Part shown: positions 5,785-11,140 of the stretch, piece by piece
Numbering within the stretch: position 1 is the first letter of the stretch
How the letters are laid out: each line of letters begins with the position of its first letter
Notes under the pieces: model-generated
Told to the model about the DNA's origin: nothing
Database searches by the model: none
Seen by the model: the letters and a program-made list of their open reading frames with translations, nothing else
Made by a program: the position numbers and the translations under genes
From: Ruminococcaceae bacterium UBA1865
Lineage (GTDB): Bacteria; Bacillota; Clostridia; Oscillospirales; Acutalibacteraceae
Direction of reading: 5' to 3'
Length of the DNA stretch: 11,140 bases
NCBI GenBank assembly: GCA_002338255.1
Contig: DDHX01000005.1
Span: 4,223-15,362 of the forward strand

Positions 5785-7623
5785 TTATTGATTCAGTTTT
5801 TGCAAAACTTCATTGGCGTCGATTCCGTGAACCGCACAAGCGTCCTGTAATGATTCCATCTGAGAGGCAGGGCATCCAAGGCAGTGCATGCCGCTGTCCG
5901 TTAAAATTCGTTCGGCATCCGCATTCAGGCGAAGAATATCGCTAATGAGTGTGCTGCCCGTTATTTTAGCTGCGGATTGCTCTTCCTGTTGACCAAAGAA
6001 GTTTTGGATATCTTCGTCGACCGTGGCGATACCGGCAATCCCGAAATTTTCCACCAGCACCTTTGCTACATTCGGGGACAGGAACGCTGGCAGCGTGGGG
6101 CCGAGATGGATGTTTTTAACGCCGAGGGACAAAAGTGCAAGCAATACGATGACCGCTTTCTGCTCGTACCACGCGATGTTGTAGACAATCGGCAAATCGT
6201 TGATGTCATCGAGGCCGAACACTTCCTTGAGCTTGAGCGCAATGACCGCCAGCGAATAGCTGTCGTTGCACTGACCCGCGTCAAGTACGCGCGGAATGCC
6301 GCCGATATCGCCGAGATTCAATTTGTTGTATTTATACTTGGCACAGCCAGCAGTTAGGATAACCGCGTCTTTTGGAAGTGCTTTCGCAAAATCGGTGTAG
6401 TAATTTCTAGACTTCGCCCGCCCGTCGCATCCGGCCATGACGACGAATTTCTTGATGGCACCGGATTTTACCGCGTCTACAATCTTATCCGCAAGCGCTA
6501 GCACCTGGTCGTGCGCAAAGCCTCCGACGATTTCGCCGGTTTCCAGCTCGGTCGGTGAAGTGCAGCGTTTGGCATGGGCAATCAGCGCAGAAAAGTCTTT
6601 TTCCTCGCCGGAGCCGCCAGAAATGTGGGTGCATCCGGGATAACTTACGGTTCCCGTTGTGTAAACACGATCTTTATAGCTGTCCTTAGGCGGAACAAGA
6701 CAGTTTGTTGTCATGAGGATTGGGCCGTTGAAGGCTTCGAATTCTTCCTTCTGTTTCCACCAGGCGTTACCGTAATTGCCAACAAAATTCGGGTACTTCT
6801 TGAACGCAGGATAGTAATGCGCGGGGAGCATTTCGGAATGGGTGTAAACATCAATGCCGGTGCCTTCTGTCTGTTTGAGCAGCATTTCGAGGTCGCGCAG
6901 GTCGTGGCCTGAAATTAGTATGCCCGGATTTTTGCCGACGCCCAGATTGACCTTTGTGATTTCCGGTTTTCCGTAAGCGGAGGTGTTTGCTTCGTCGAGC
7001 AGGGCGAGCGCATCCACACCGTATTTTCCGGTTTCCAGCGTCAGGGCTACAAGTTCATTCGCGCCAAGCGAGTCGTCCATCGTTTTGGCAAGCACGCTCT
7101 GCAGGAACGCATCAATATTCTCGTTTTCTTTGCCAAGCGCGTTCGCGTGCTTTAAATAGGCAGCCATACCTTTCAGACCGTATATAATCAACTCGCGGAG
7201 ACTGCGGATATCTTCATTTTCTGTGGCAAGAACGCCGACCGAGAATGATTTGGCTGCAAATTCCTGTTTATCCGCATTCCACAACGCAGCCTCAGAGAAA
7301 CCTTCGCGGTCTTTGAGCTGACCCAGCAACTCGGCCTTTCGGTTTAACGTCGTCTGGATACGGTCTATGATAAAGTCCGGGTCGAAGTTTGCATTGGTAA
7401 TGGTTACGAAAAGATTTTCCGTGACAAGTTGGTTGATGTCATGGGAAACAGCTTTCCCCTCGGCGCGCAGACGCGTGGTCACTTCGGACAAACCCTTAGT
7501 CACATAGATGAGAAGATCCTGCAAATTTGCCGTTTCCGGCGTTTTTCCGCAGACGCCCGCCTGCGTACAGCCGGAGCATCTGGCTGTTTCCTGACATTGA
7601 TAGCAAAACATTTTGTTTTCCAT
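5785..7623 (-). CDS. hcp: Hybrid cluster protein (Hcp) with C-terminal DUF1858 domain
   Basis: Hcp reduces NO or hydroxylamine and acts in nitrosative stress; older names are prismane protein or hydroxylamine reductase. The 612 residues include the class I N-terminal cluster motif C7, C10, C19, C25 (Cx2Cx8Cx5C). By comparison with Desulfovibrio Hcp, all hybrid-cluster ligands are present: H240, E264, C308, C399 (the persulfide position), C427, C452, E487 and the nearby K489. The Hcp fold ends near residue 545. A further segment, about 553-612, has the DUF1858 pattern with GMHCLGC (C581, C584) and ends in EVLQKLNQ; ordinary Hcp is about 550 residues. AGGAGG 8 nt before ATG 7623 sets the start; the open frame upstream to 7683 is the intergenic region. 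It lies 43 nt after the DUF488 gene, in the operon controlled by the operator at 8172. Confidence 0.97.
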   Translation of the reverse strand: MENKMFCYQCQETARCSGCTQAGVCGKTPETANLQDLLIYVTKGLSEVTTRLRAEGKAVSHDINQLVTENLFVTITNANFDPDFIIDRIQTTLNRKAELLGQLKDREGFSEAALWNADKQEFAAKSFSVGVLATENEDIRSLRELIIYGLKGMAAYLKHANALGKENENIDAFLQSVLAKTMDDSLGANELVALTLETGKYGVDALALLDEANTSAYGKPEITKVNLGVGKNPGILISGHDLRDLEMLLKQTEGTGIDVYTHSEMLPAHYYPAFKKYPNFVGNYGNAWWKQKEEFEAFNGPILMTTNCLVPPKDSYKDRVYTTGTVSYPGCTHISGGSGEEKDFSALIAHAKRCTSPTELETGEIVGGFAHDQVLALADKIVDAVKSGAIKKFVVMAGCDGRAKSRNYYTDFAKALPKDAVILTAGCAKYKYNKLNLGDIGGIPRVLDAGQCNDSYSLAVIALKLKEVFGLDDINDLPIVYNIAWYEQKAVIVLLALLSLGVKNIHLGPTLPAFLSPNVAKVLVENFGIAGIATVDEDIQNFFGQQEEQSAAKITGSTLISDILRLNADAERILTDSGMHCLGCPASQMESLQDACAVHGIDANEVLQKLNQ

Positions 7624-7666
7624 TTGATATTCCTCCTGTTTTTTATTAAAAAAATACGTTTTGATT

Positions 7667-8128
7667 TTACGATAAAAATTCAAAAGCGCTCACCTTCCTT
7701 ATTTCCGTTTCTGTAAGAAGCTCACAAAGGACTTCGCTGTGTGAACGCCTCTTATTTGTGGCTGTACCGATCAGGCAAACACCGGGGTAATTCCCGTAAT
7801 GCTCCTGGAAATAACCGGCAGCGTTTTTTGCTTCCATGACGGACCGGTATTCCGACGAATATTGCTCCCACCGAATCCAGTTATGGATATAACGATCCAA
7901 CAGTTCCGGTTCCGGCGTAAAAAAACGATCGTGGACGTAAGCGGCATGACAGATTTTCGGAACAAAATAGGCAAGGTCTTTTTCCTTTGTAAATCCGCAA
8001 AGCTGCGATTCATTTTTTAGCCGAATATCCAGCACAAGATCCGTGTGATTCTCTAAAACTTTATCAAAGAATTCGGATGCCGATGTCTGATAAGCACTTA
8101 CTTCGAATATGCGGCTTATCTCTCTCAC
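7667..8128 (-). CDS. DUF488-family protein, first gene of the hcp operon
   Basis: The 150-153 residues fit DUF488: a [15 protein letters not shown] block after the first helix, a central [15 protein letters not shown] region, the W-x3-Y-x3-Y motif (WEQYSSEY) and a C-terminal [14 protein letters not shown] segment. The usual second cysteine of a LC-x-E...CHR motif is replaced by RRSHS. The family's function is poorly known. The start is unclear. GTG 8128 directly touches its only ribosome binding site (GGAGG, 8133-8129), leaving no spacing. The next in-frame codon that fits, 9 nt after that GGAGG, is an ATA at 8119, and homologous-looking sequence begins there ([12 protein letters not shown]). 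Transcription is predicted to start near 8140, so the leader is very short. It is followed by hcp after 43 nt. Confidence 0.85.
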   Translation of the reverse strand: MREISRIFEVSAYQTSASEFFDKVLENHTDLVLDIRLKNESQLCGFTKEKDLAYFVPKICHAAYVHDRFFTPEPELLDRYIHNWIRWEQYSSEYRSVMEAKNAAGYFQEHYGNYPGVCLIGTATNKRRSHSEVLCELLTETEIRKVSAFEFLS

Positions 8129-8146
8129 CCTCCGTTGCTGTCTTTG

Positions 8147-8152
8147 ATTTTA
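8147..8152 (-). promoter_or_regulatory. -10 box of the hcp operon promoter
   Basis: TAAAAT on the minus strand (8152 to 8147), with a predicted start near 8140. The operator at 8172-8191 is centred 41.5 bp upstream of that start. No separate -35 element resembling TTGACA is evident, which fits an activator-dependent promoter. Confidence 0.7.
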
Positions 8153-8171
8153 CACAGATTTTTGAAATTGT

Positions 8172-8191
8172 GATGTTGCAGATGCAACATC
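8172..8191 (-). promoter_or_regulatory. Crp/Fnr-type operator, copy 2 (hcp operon)
   Basis: GATGTTGCAGATGCAACATC, 9-bp perfect arms, centre 8181.5. Its inner 16 bases are identical to those of the copy at 1806. It lies at -41.5 of the predicted hcp-operon start and 60 bp from the next operator in the same divergent region. Confidence 0.88.
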
Positions 8192-8231
8192 TTAATAAAA
8201 TATTTTTATACCATTGATCTATTTCAGGCAC

Positions 8232-8250
8232 GATGTTGCAATCGCAACGT
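8232..8250 (+). promoter_or_regulatory. Crp/Fnr-type operator, copy 3 (175-aa gene)
   Basis: ATGTTGCAATCGCAACGT at 8233-8250, centre 8241.5, a slightly weaker palindrome with mismatches near the centre and one in the outer arm. It sits at -41.5 of the start predicted from the TATAAT at 8271-8276. Confidence 0.82.
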
Positions 8251-8270
8251 ACCGAAATAACATTTGATTC

Positions 8271-8276
8271 TATAAT
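8271..8276 (+). promoter_or_regulatory. -10 box of the 175-aa gene promoter
   Basis: Perfect TATAAT, predicted start near 8283, about 30 nt of leader before the ATG at 8313. The -35 position has no TTGACA-like sequence. Confidence 0.75.
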
Positions 8277-8312
8277 GAGTACCACTTATTCACCAATATA
8301 GGAGGAAATTCG

Positions 8313-8840
8313 ATGTATAAAAATGAAAAAGCAGAAATTGCAAAACAGCAGCTGATCGGAGCTTTGATCGGGCTTGCACGTGCAACGGAGGGAAACGTAA
8401 ACAGACCGACAAAGGAAACAGACAGAGCCTTTATCAAAGGAATGAGAAAGAGTTTCCCAGACAAGAATTATTCCTGTCAACAAATTTACAGTCAAATTGA
8501 AATACTGCATGAGGAAAAGCGAAAATTGGTACCGCGCTGCCAGCAATGCGCCTCACCCTGCGGGCGCAATAACGATTTTGATATTATAGGGTTGGATCGC
8601 ATGCAAAATGCACAGCTGAAATATGCACTGCTTTCCGGGTTGCTTTATACGGCATCTTTTCTAGAAATCTCTGATGAAAATTCGTCTACCCGTTGTGAGA
8701 TAATGGAATATATTTATAAGGCTTTCTTCTTCATCGGATATGACTGTGATAAAGAAAGTCTGCTGCCGCTTTTTAAAGAGCTTGGTGTTGTGCAAAGTAA
8801 GCTCTATCTCGAATACTTTCAATTTACGTGTGATAAATAA
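8313..8840 (+). CDS. 175-aa helical protein with CxxCxxxCGR motif, divergent from hcp
   Basis: The protein appears soluble and largely helical. Its most telling feature is C76, C79 and C83 in CQQCASPCGR, preceded by a conserved-looking helical region (LIGALIGLARATEGN, HEEKRKLVPR). Other cysteines are C55, C128, C145 and C173. The pattern resembles small clostridial proteins sometimes labelled hydroxylamine-reductase-like, and its helical layout recalls the N-terminal helical domain of Hcp or CooS, but it lacks the hybrid-cluster domains; this is a memory-based similarity, not an alignment. It could carry an Fe-S cluster and serve as partner or electron carrier of Hcp. AGGAGG at 8300-8305 lies 7 nt before the ATG. 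Its own operator and promoter diverge from those of the hcp operon, so both should be induced together. Confidence 0.85.
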   Translation: MYKNEKAEIAKQQLIGALIGLARATEGNVNRPTKETDRAFIKGMRKSFPDKNYSCQQIYSQIEILHEEKRKLVPRCQQCASPCGRNNDFDIIGLDRMQNAQLKYALLSGLLYTASFLEISDENSSTRCEIMEYIYKAFFFIGYDCDKESLLPLFKELGVVQSKLYLEYFQFTCDK

Positions 8841-8844
8841 CTAC

Positions 8845-8882
8845 AAAAAACAAATGGCTCCCGCCGACAACAGGAGCCATTC
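8845..8882 (-). terminator. Terminator of the Crp/Fnr gene, in the convergent gap
   Basis: AATGGCTCC (8853-8861) pairs with GGAGCCATT (8873-8881) around an 11-nt loop. On the minus strand it is followed by TGTTTTTT, the proper polarity for the regulator gene whose stop is at 8904. On the plus strand no U-run follows, but it lies 12 nt after the 175-aa gene and may end it too. Confidence 0.83.
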
Positions 8883-8903
8883 AAAAAAGTATGTTCGGTT
8901 TTC

Positions 8904-9572
8904 TTATGATAACTTTTTCATGGAAAATGTGTTTTTATCGTAATTTAGCAATCCATCAGCCTTCATACGGGAAAGTTCTCTGGTTAAGGCGCTGCGGTCC
9001 ACACACAAATAATCAGCAAGCTCAATACGTCCCAACGGCGACTCGAATTTTTCACTTCCGTTCAACTGCACCTGTTGAGAAAGCCATGTCAAAACACGTT
9101 CCCTTATTGACTTTTTTGACAGTATTTCCATTTTATTCATAAGTTTCACGTTTTTATGCGCGATTAAAGTGACCATATTTTCAATAAGTTTATGATGATA
9201 GACGCAGGACTTACTGCATGAGCAGAGTACACGATGAAAGGACAGGCATAGTATTTTGCAGTCGGTTGCAGCCTGAAATGATACGGAACTGCTGTCATAT
9301 TCCCCGCACACAAAGCTTTCCCCGAATATTTCTCCGGATTCCATGGAAGTCAAAATAGTTTTTTCGCCCCATACGTCTTCCTTAACCATATGCACAGTTC
9401 CCTCAATGACTACACCAATCTGTTTCAACTCAGAGCCTTCTATAAAAATGAACTCTGATTTTTGAAATTCTCTGGTTACCGCTCCTAAGCAATTTAACAT
9501 GGCGGGCAGCTCGGTTTCCTTAATATTCTCAAACAAACGTGAGTCCTTGATTTTTGCAACCTCTTTCAACAT
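8904..9572 (-). CDS. Crp/Fnr-family regulator, HcpR-like by context
   Basis: A 222-residue DNA-binding regulator. Residues about 12-130 form the cyclic-nucleotide-binding-like sensor domain (IGVVIEGTVHMVKED, SGEIFGES), followed by the dimer helix. A C-terminal winged helix-turn-helix spans about 180-212, with recognition helix DRSALTRELSRMK. The sensor contains five cysteines within residues 105-123 (C105, C109, C117, C119, C123), besides C28, C89 and C190, which might take part in sensing, but they do not match the Fnr [4Fe-4S] arrangement. Known relatives such as HcpR control hcp and respond to NO; here the gene flanks the hcp cluster and four matching palindromes. ATG 9572 follows a GGGGGTG ribosome binding site by about 7 nt. 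Its own promoter has the operator over the -35 element, suggesting autoregulation. The signal is inferred. Confidence 0.93.
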   Translation of the reverse strand: MLKEVAKIKDSRLFENIKETELPAMLNCLGAVTREFQKSEFIFIEGSELKQIGVVIEGTVHMVKEDVWGEKTILTSMESGEIFGESFVCGEYDSSSVSFQAATDCKILCLSFHRVLCSCSKSCVYHHKLIENMVTLIAHKNVKLMNKMEILSKKSIRERVLTWLSQQVQLNGSEKFESPLGRIELADYLCVDRSALTRELSRMKADGLLNYDKNTFSMKKLS

Positions 9573-9593
9573 ATACGCTCACCCCCGCACATG

Positions 9594-9622
9594 ATCATAG
9601 CATATAAAGTGTGATGTTGCAA
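9594..9622 (-). promoter_or_regulatory. Promoter of the Crp/Fnr gene (extended -10)
   Basis: Minus strand: TTGCAA (9622-9617) as -35, 17-bp spacer, TGCTATGAT with TATGAT (9599-9594) as an extended -10; start near 9587. The -35 lies inside the operator at 9613-9632, so bound regulator would compete with RNA polymerase. Confidence 0.65.
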
Positions 9623-9632
9623 CTGCAACGTT
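9613..9632. promoter_or_regulatory. Crp/Fnr-type operator, copy 4 (shared, divergent)
   Basis: ATGTTGCAACTGCAACGT at 9614-9631, centre 9622.5. For the rightward gene at 9685, a weak TATCGT at 9651-9656 would place it near -40.5, compatible with activation. For the leftward regulator gene it covers the -35, compatible with repression. Confidence 0.8.
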
Positions 9633-9684
9633 CAGTCACACCAATGCGAATATCGTTTACTAATCATAATAGGGGGAAAATACT

Positions 9685-9972
9685 ATGCCAGAACGTCCAA
9701 GAATAATCTTAAAGTTAATTGATCAGAAAGGTAAACACAAGTGCCATTACGGGCACAGTATCGGTGATGAATTTGATTTTGATACAGACAGAGGGAAATT
9801 ATGTCCAATGGCCATGCACACTGCGTTCCCATATGTAGATATATTGCGCTATGGCGGGAATGTACCAGCTAGCAAGGATTATGGAAAAATTGTATTCTGC
9901 TGTCCCGATGCAGATGTTATTAATGTGTTTGAAATTGATGTGATGTCAAAGGACAAACCAAAAAACAGATAG
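9685..9972 (+). CDS. TIGR04076-like small protein
   Basis: The 95 residues fit TIGR04076: an N-terminal strand (RIILKLIDQKG), CHYGHSIGDEFDFD, LCPMAMHTAFPYVDILRYGG, then CCPDADVINVFEID at the C-terminal end. C20, C40 and the C72-C73 pair, with several histidines, are arranged as in the family, whose function is unknown. AGGGGG about 8 nt before ATG 9685 supports the start. It diverges from the Crp/Fnr gene and shares its operator, so it is a probable member of the regulon. The gene is monocistronic; a metE remnant and a convergent methionine-synthase-like gene follow. The 89 nt between 9972 and the next gene contain no obvious terminator. Confidence 0.88.
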   Translation: MPERPRIILKLIDQKGKHKCHYGHSIGDEFDFDTDRGKLCPMAMHTAFPYVDILRYGGNVPASKDYGKIVFCCPDADVINVFEIDVMSKDKPKNR

Positions 9973-9991
9973 GATATTTCCCTAAAACTGC

Positions 9992-10066
9992 TTGTTCTTT
10001 AAAATAGTCTTCCGTCCAGCGCTTAAGTTCGCGGTTCACCCCGATCCGTGGGTGTCCTATATCATA
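9992..10066 (-). pseudogene. Remnant of a metE N-terminal region
   Basis: Minus-strand translation of this stretch reads YDIGHPRIGVNRELKRWTED followed by YFKEQ, closely matching the opening of cobalamin-independent methionine synthase (GxPRIGxNRELKxxxExYW). It has no start codon of its own; the in-frame ATG at 10105 lies inside the upstream methionine-synthase-like gene, whose stop overlaps it. Similarity ends near 9990, and the frame continues only as the complement of the TIGR04076-like gene before a stop at 9920. About 25-30 codons of an originally roughly 750-codon gene survive, which suggests a deletion or insertion at this edge. Confidence 0.7.
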
Positions 10067-11140
10067 CGCCCCAATAAGCAAGAGCAATACGCTGCCCCTG
10101 ATCAATTTTGGCCCATTGTTCGTCTTCGGTCAACTTATTGCCGCCGTCACAGGATGCAAAGCCGCACTGGTGAGAGAGAAGTAGTCTCTCTTTCGGGATA
10201 ATTTTTGAGGCCTCGTCAAGCAGCCTGAGTACACGGGCTTCATCATCCAATATGTTCGACTTAGATGACATCAGGCCCAGTACAATTTCGGTATCCGGCT
10301 TATCCTTGAAGACAGCAAGCGCTTCCAGCGAACCAGCGCGTTCATCGTCCCATTCCAGGAAAAACCGGTCATATTTCAGCTGCTTCAAAAACAGGTTGGC
10401 AATCTTCACATAGGAACCACCGCCCATATTGTGGGAATCATAATTGCCGCGGCAGTTGTGCGTCCAAATCTTCAGTCCAAGGCTGTGACCAAAGTCAATT
10501 ACCGTATTATTAATATCAATGAATTCGGCGGCAAGTGCTTTGACTTCATCCTGATTGATATTTTCGCCCGTGTAAGGAGAATTTGGGTTATCATCCGCAA
10601 AAAGCTCCCATAAGCAATCATCAAACTGCAGAATCTTACCGCCCACAGCGGCAAATTCTTCTACAAACTCTTTGTAAGCTTGGCTTAGGCCTGCTTTCAG
10701 TTCCTGAGAATTTTGGTAAACCGAGTCTTTGCCTCCGATGTTATCCGACCATGACAGTTCACCGAATATATGGGACGGTGACGGAACACACAGTTTTGTT
10801 TCATGATCACCGGCAATCGCTTTCAGCCTTTTAAAAACTTCAATAAAATGATGGTTTTTGCCGCTGAGTGCGCCGGTAATGCGCAGGCCGATGTCTCTGC
10901 GTGTTTCATATTTGGAGCATCCGTCATTGTCGCGGAAAAAGTAGCCGTGATCTGCAATATAACGACTGATGCCTCCAAACCCCCAAACAAAATCCAAATG
11001 CCACATAGACTTTGAATACTCGCCGTCGGTAATGACTGTCAATCCATGCTCGATTTGCTTTGCAACTACGGCCTTAGTTGCGTCAGCCTCAATTGCCTCG
11101 TATCCTTTAAAATCCGTATAGAAAGGATAGGTAATGTCGG
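10062..11140 (-). CDS. Methionine-synthase (MetE C-terminal)-like protein, 5' end missing
   Basis: The frame is open to the window edge (DITYPFYTDFKGYEAIEAD before the internal TTG at 11042), so the start lies outside; 358 residues are visible. It belongs to the roughly 370-residue cobalamin-independent methionine synthase II-like family, which has only the catalytic barrel of MetE. The zinc ligands are present: H and C in WTHNCRGN, E in FFLEWDDER and C in LSHQCGFAS. The substrate motif VPSPSHIFGELSW and the conserved FDDCLWELFADDN also appear. Such proteins transfer methyl groups to homocysteine or related thiols, but the physiological methyl donor of this short class is unclear. It ends in AYWGV, the usual C-terminus of the family. 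It overlaps the first bases of the metE remnant. It is not linked to the stress regulon by any operator seen here. Confidence 0.93.
   Translation of the reverse strand, partial: DITYPFYTDFKGYEAIEADATKAVVAKQIEHGLTVITDGEYSKSMWHLDFVWGFGGISRYIADHGYFFRDNDGCSKYETRRDIGLRITGALSGKNHHFIEVFKRLKAIAGDHETKLCVPSPSHIFGELSWSDNIGGKDSVYQNSQELKAGLSQAYKEFVEEFAAVGGKILQFDDCLWELFADDNPNSPYTGENINQDEVKALAAEFIDINNTVIDFGHSLGLKIWTHNCRGNYDSHNMGGGSYVKIANLFLKQLKYDRFFLEWDDERAGSLEALAVFKDKPDTEIVLGLMSSKSNILDDEARVLRLLDEASKIIPKERLLLSHQCGFASCDGGNKLTEDEQWAKIDQGQRIALAYWGV

Noticed and set aside
7624..7683. Longer hcp start giving 20 extra residues
   Set aside because: The extension is low-complexity Lys/Phe-rich sequence covering the intergenic region, while AGGAGG and family alignment favour ATG 7623.
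9920..10105. 61-codon minus-strand open frame as an intact gene
   Set aside because: Only its middle resembles MetE; its start lies inside another gene and its end is the complement of the TIGR04076-like gene, so it is called a remnant instead.
1..11140. CRISPR arrays, tRNA or rRNA genes, intact insertion sequences, riboswitches
   Set aside because: No regularly spaced repeats, cloverleaf, transposase or recognisable aptamer was seen; the only repeated element is the operator family.

Overview
The window looks like a piece of a moderate-GC Clostridia chromosome. An Oscillospiraceae/Ruminococcaceae-type anaerobe is my inference, from AGGAGG ribosome binding sites, strict-anaerobe enzymes (hybrid cluster protein, [FeFe]-hydrogenase, clostridial ferredoxin) and protein family types; no rRNA or marker gene confirms it. 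Almost everything between 1 and 9972 is iron- or cysteine-rich protein suited to nitric oxide, hydroxylamine or oxygen stress.

Layout: (1) 3-1674, plus strand: a 5'-truncated DUF438-hemerythrin-PAS protein, a small cupin and a one-cluster ferredoxin, closed by a terminator near 1696-1740. (2) 1806-3601, plus: an operator/promoter, a hemerythrin-like protein and a monomeric [FeFe]-hydrogenase with an unusual TSCCCP active-site loop. (3) 3602-3805: a convergent intergenic region with a 54-nt near-perfect palindrome and a terminator for the minus-strand operon. (4) 8128 down to 3806, minus: a DUF488 protein, an Hcp with a C-terminal DUF1858 domain, an unrecognised 204-aa protein, a hemerythrin and a di-iron flavodiiron-type domain lacking flavodoxin. 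A GC-rich terminator-like hairpin follows hcp inside this operon. (5) 8313-8840, plus, divergent from that operon: a 175-aa cysteine-motif protein. (6) 8904-9572, minus: a Crp/Fnr-family regulator. Divergent from it, 9685-9972, is a TIGR04076-like protein. (7) 9992-11140, minus: a remnant of a metE N-terminus, then a methionine-synthase-like gene that runs off the window.

The main result is regulatory. A palindrome with core TGTTGCA-NN-TGCAACA occurs four times, only in promoter regions: 1806-1825, 8172-8191, 8232-8250 and 9613-9632. At three promoters its centre lies exactly 41.5 bp upstream of the start predicted from a good -10 box, the classical class II Crp/Fnr activator position. At the fourth it overlaps the -35 element of the Crp/Fnr gene itself, suggesting autoregulation. 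The simplest reading is one self-contained, HcpR-like stress regulon of at least nine genes: Hcp and the di-iron proteins would remove NO, hydroxylamine or O2, the ferredoxin and hydrogenase could handle electrons, and the unknown proteins are new candidate members. The functional reading is inference; the operators and gene order are seen directly.
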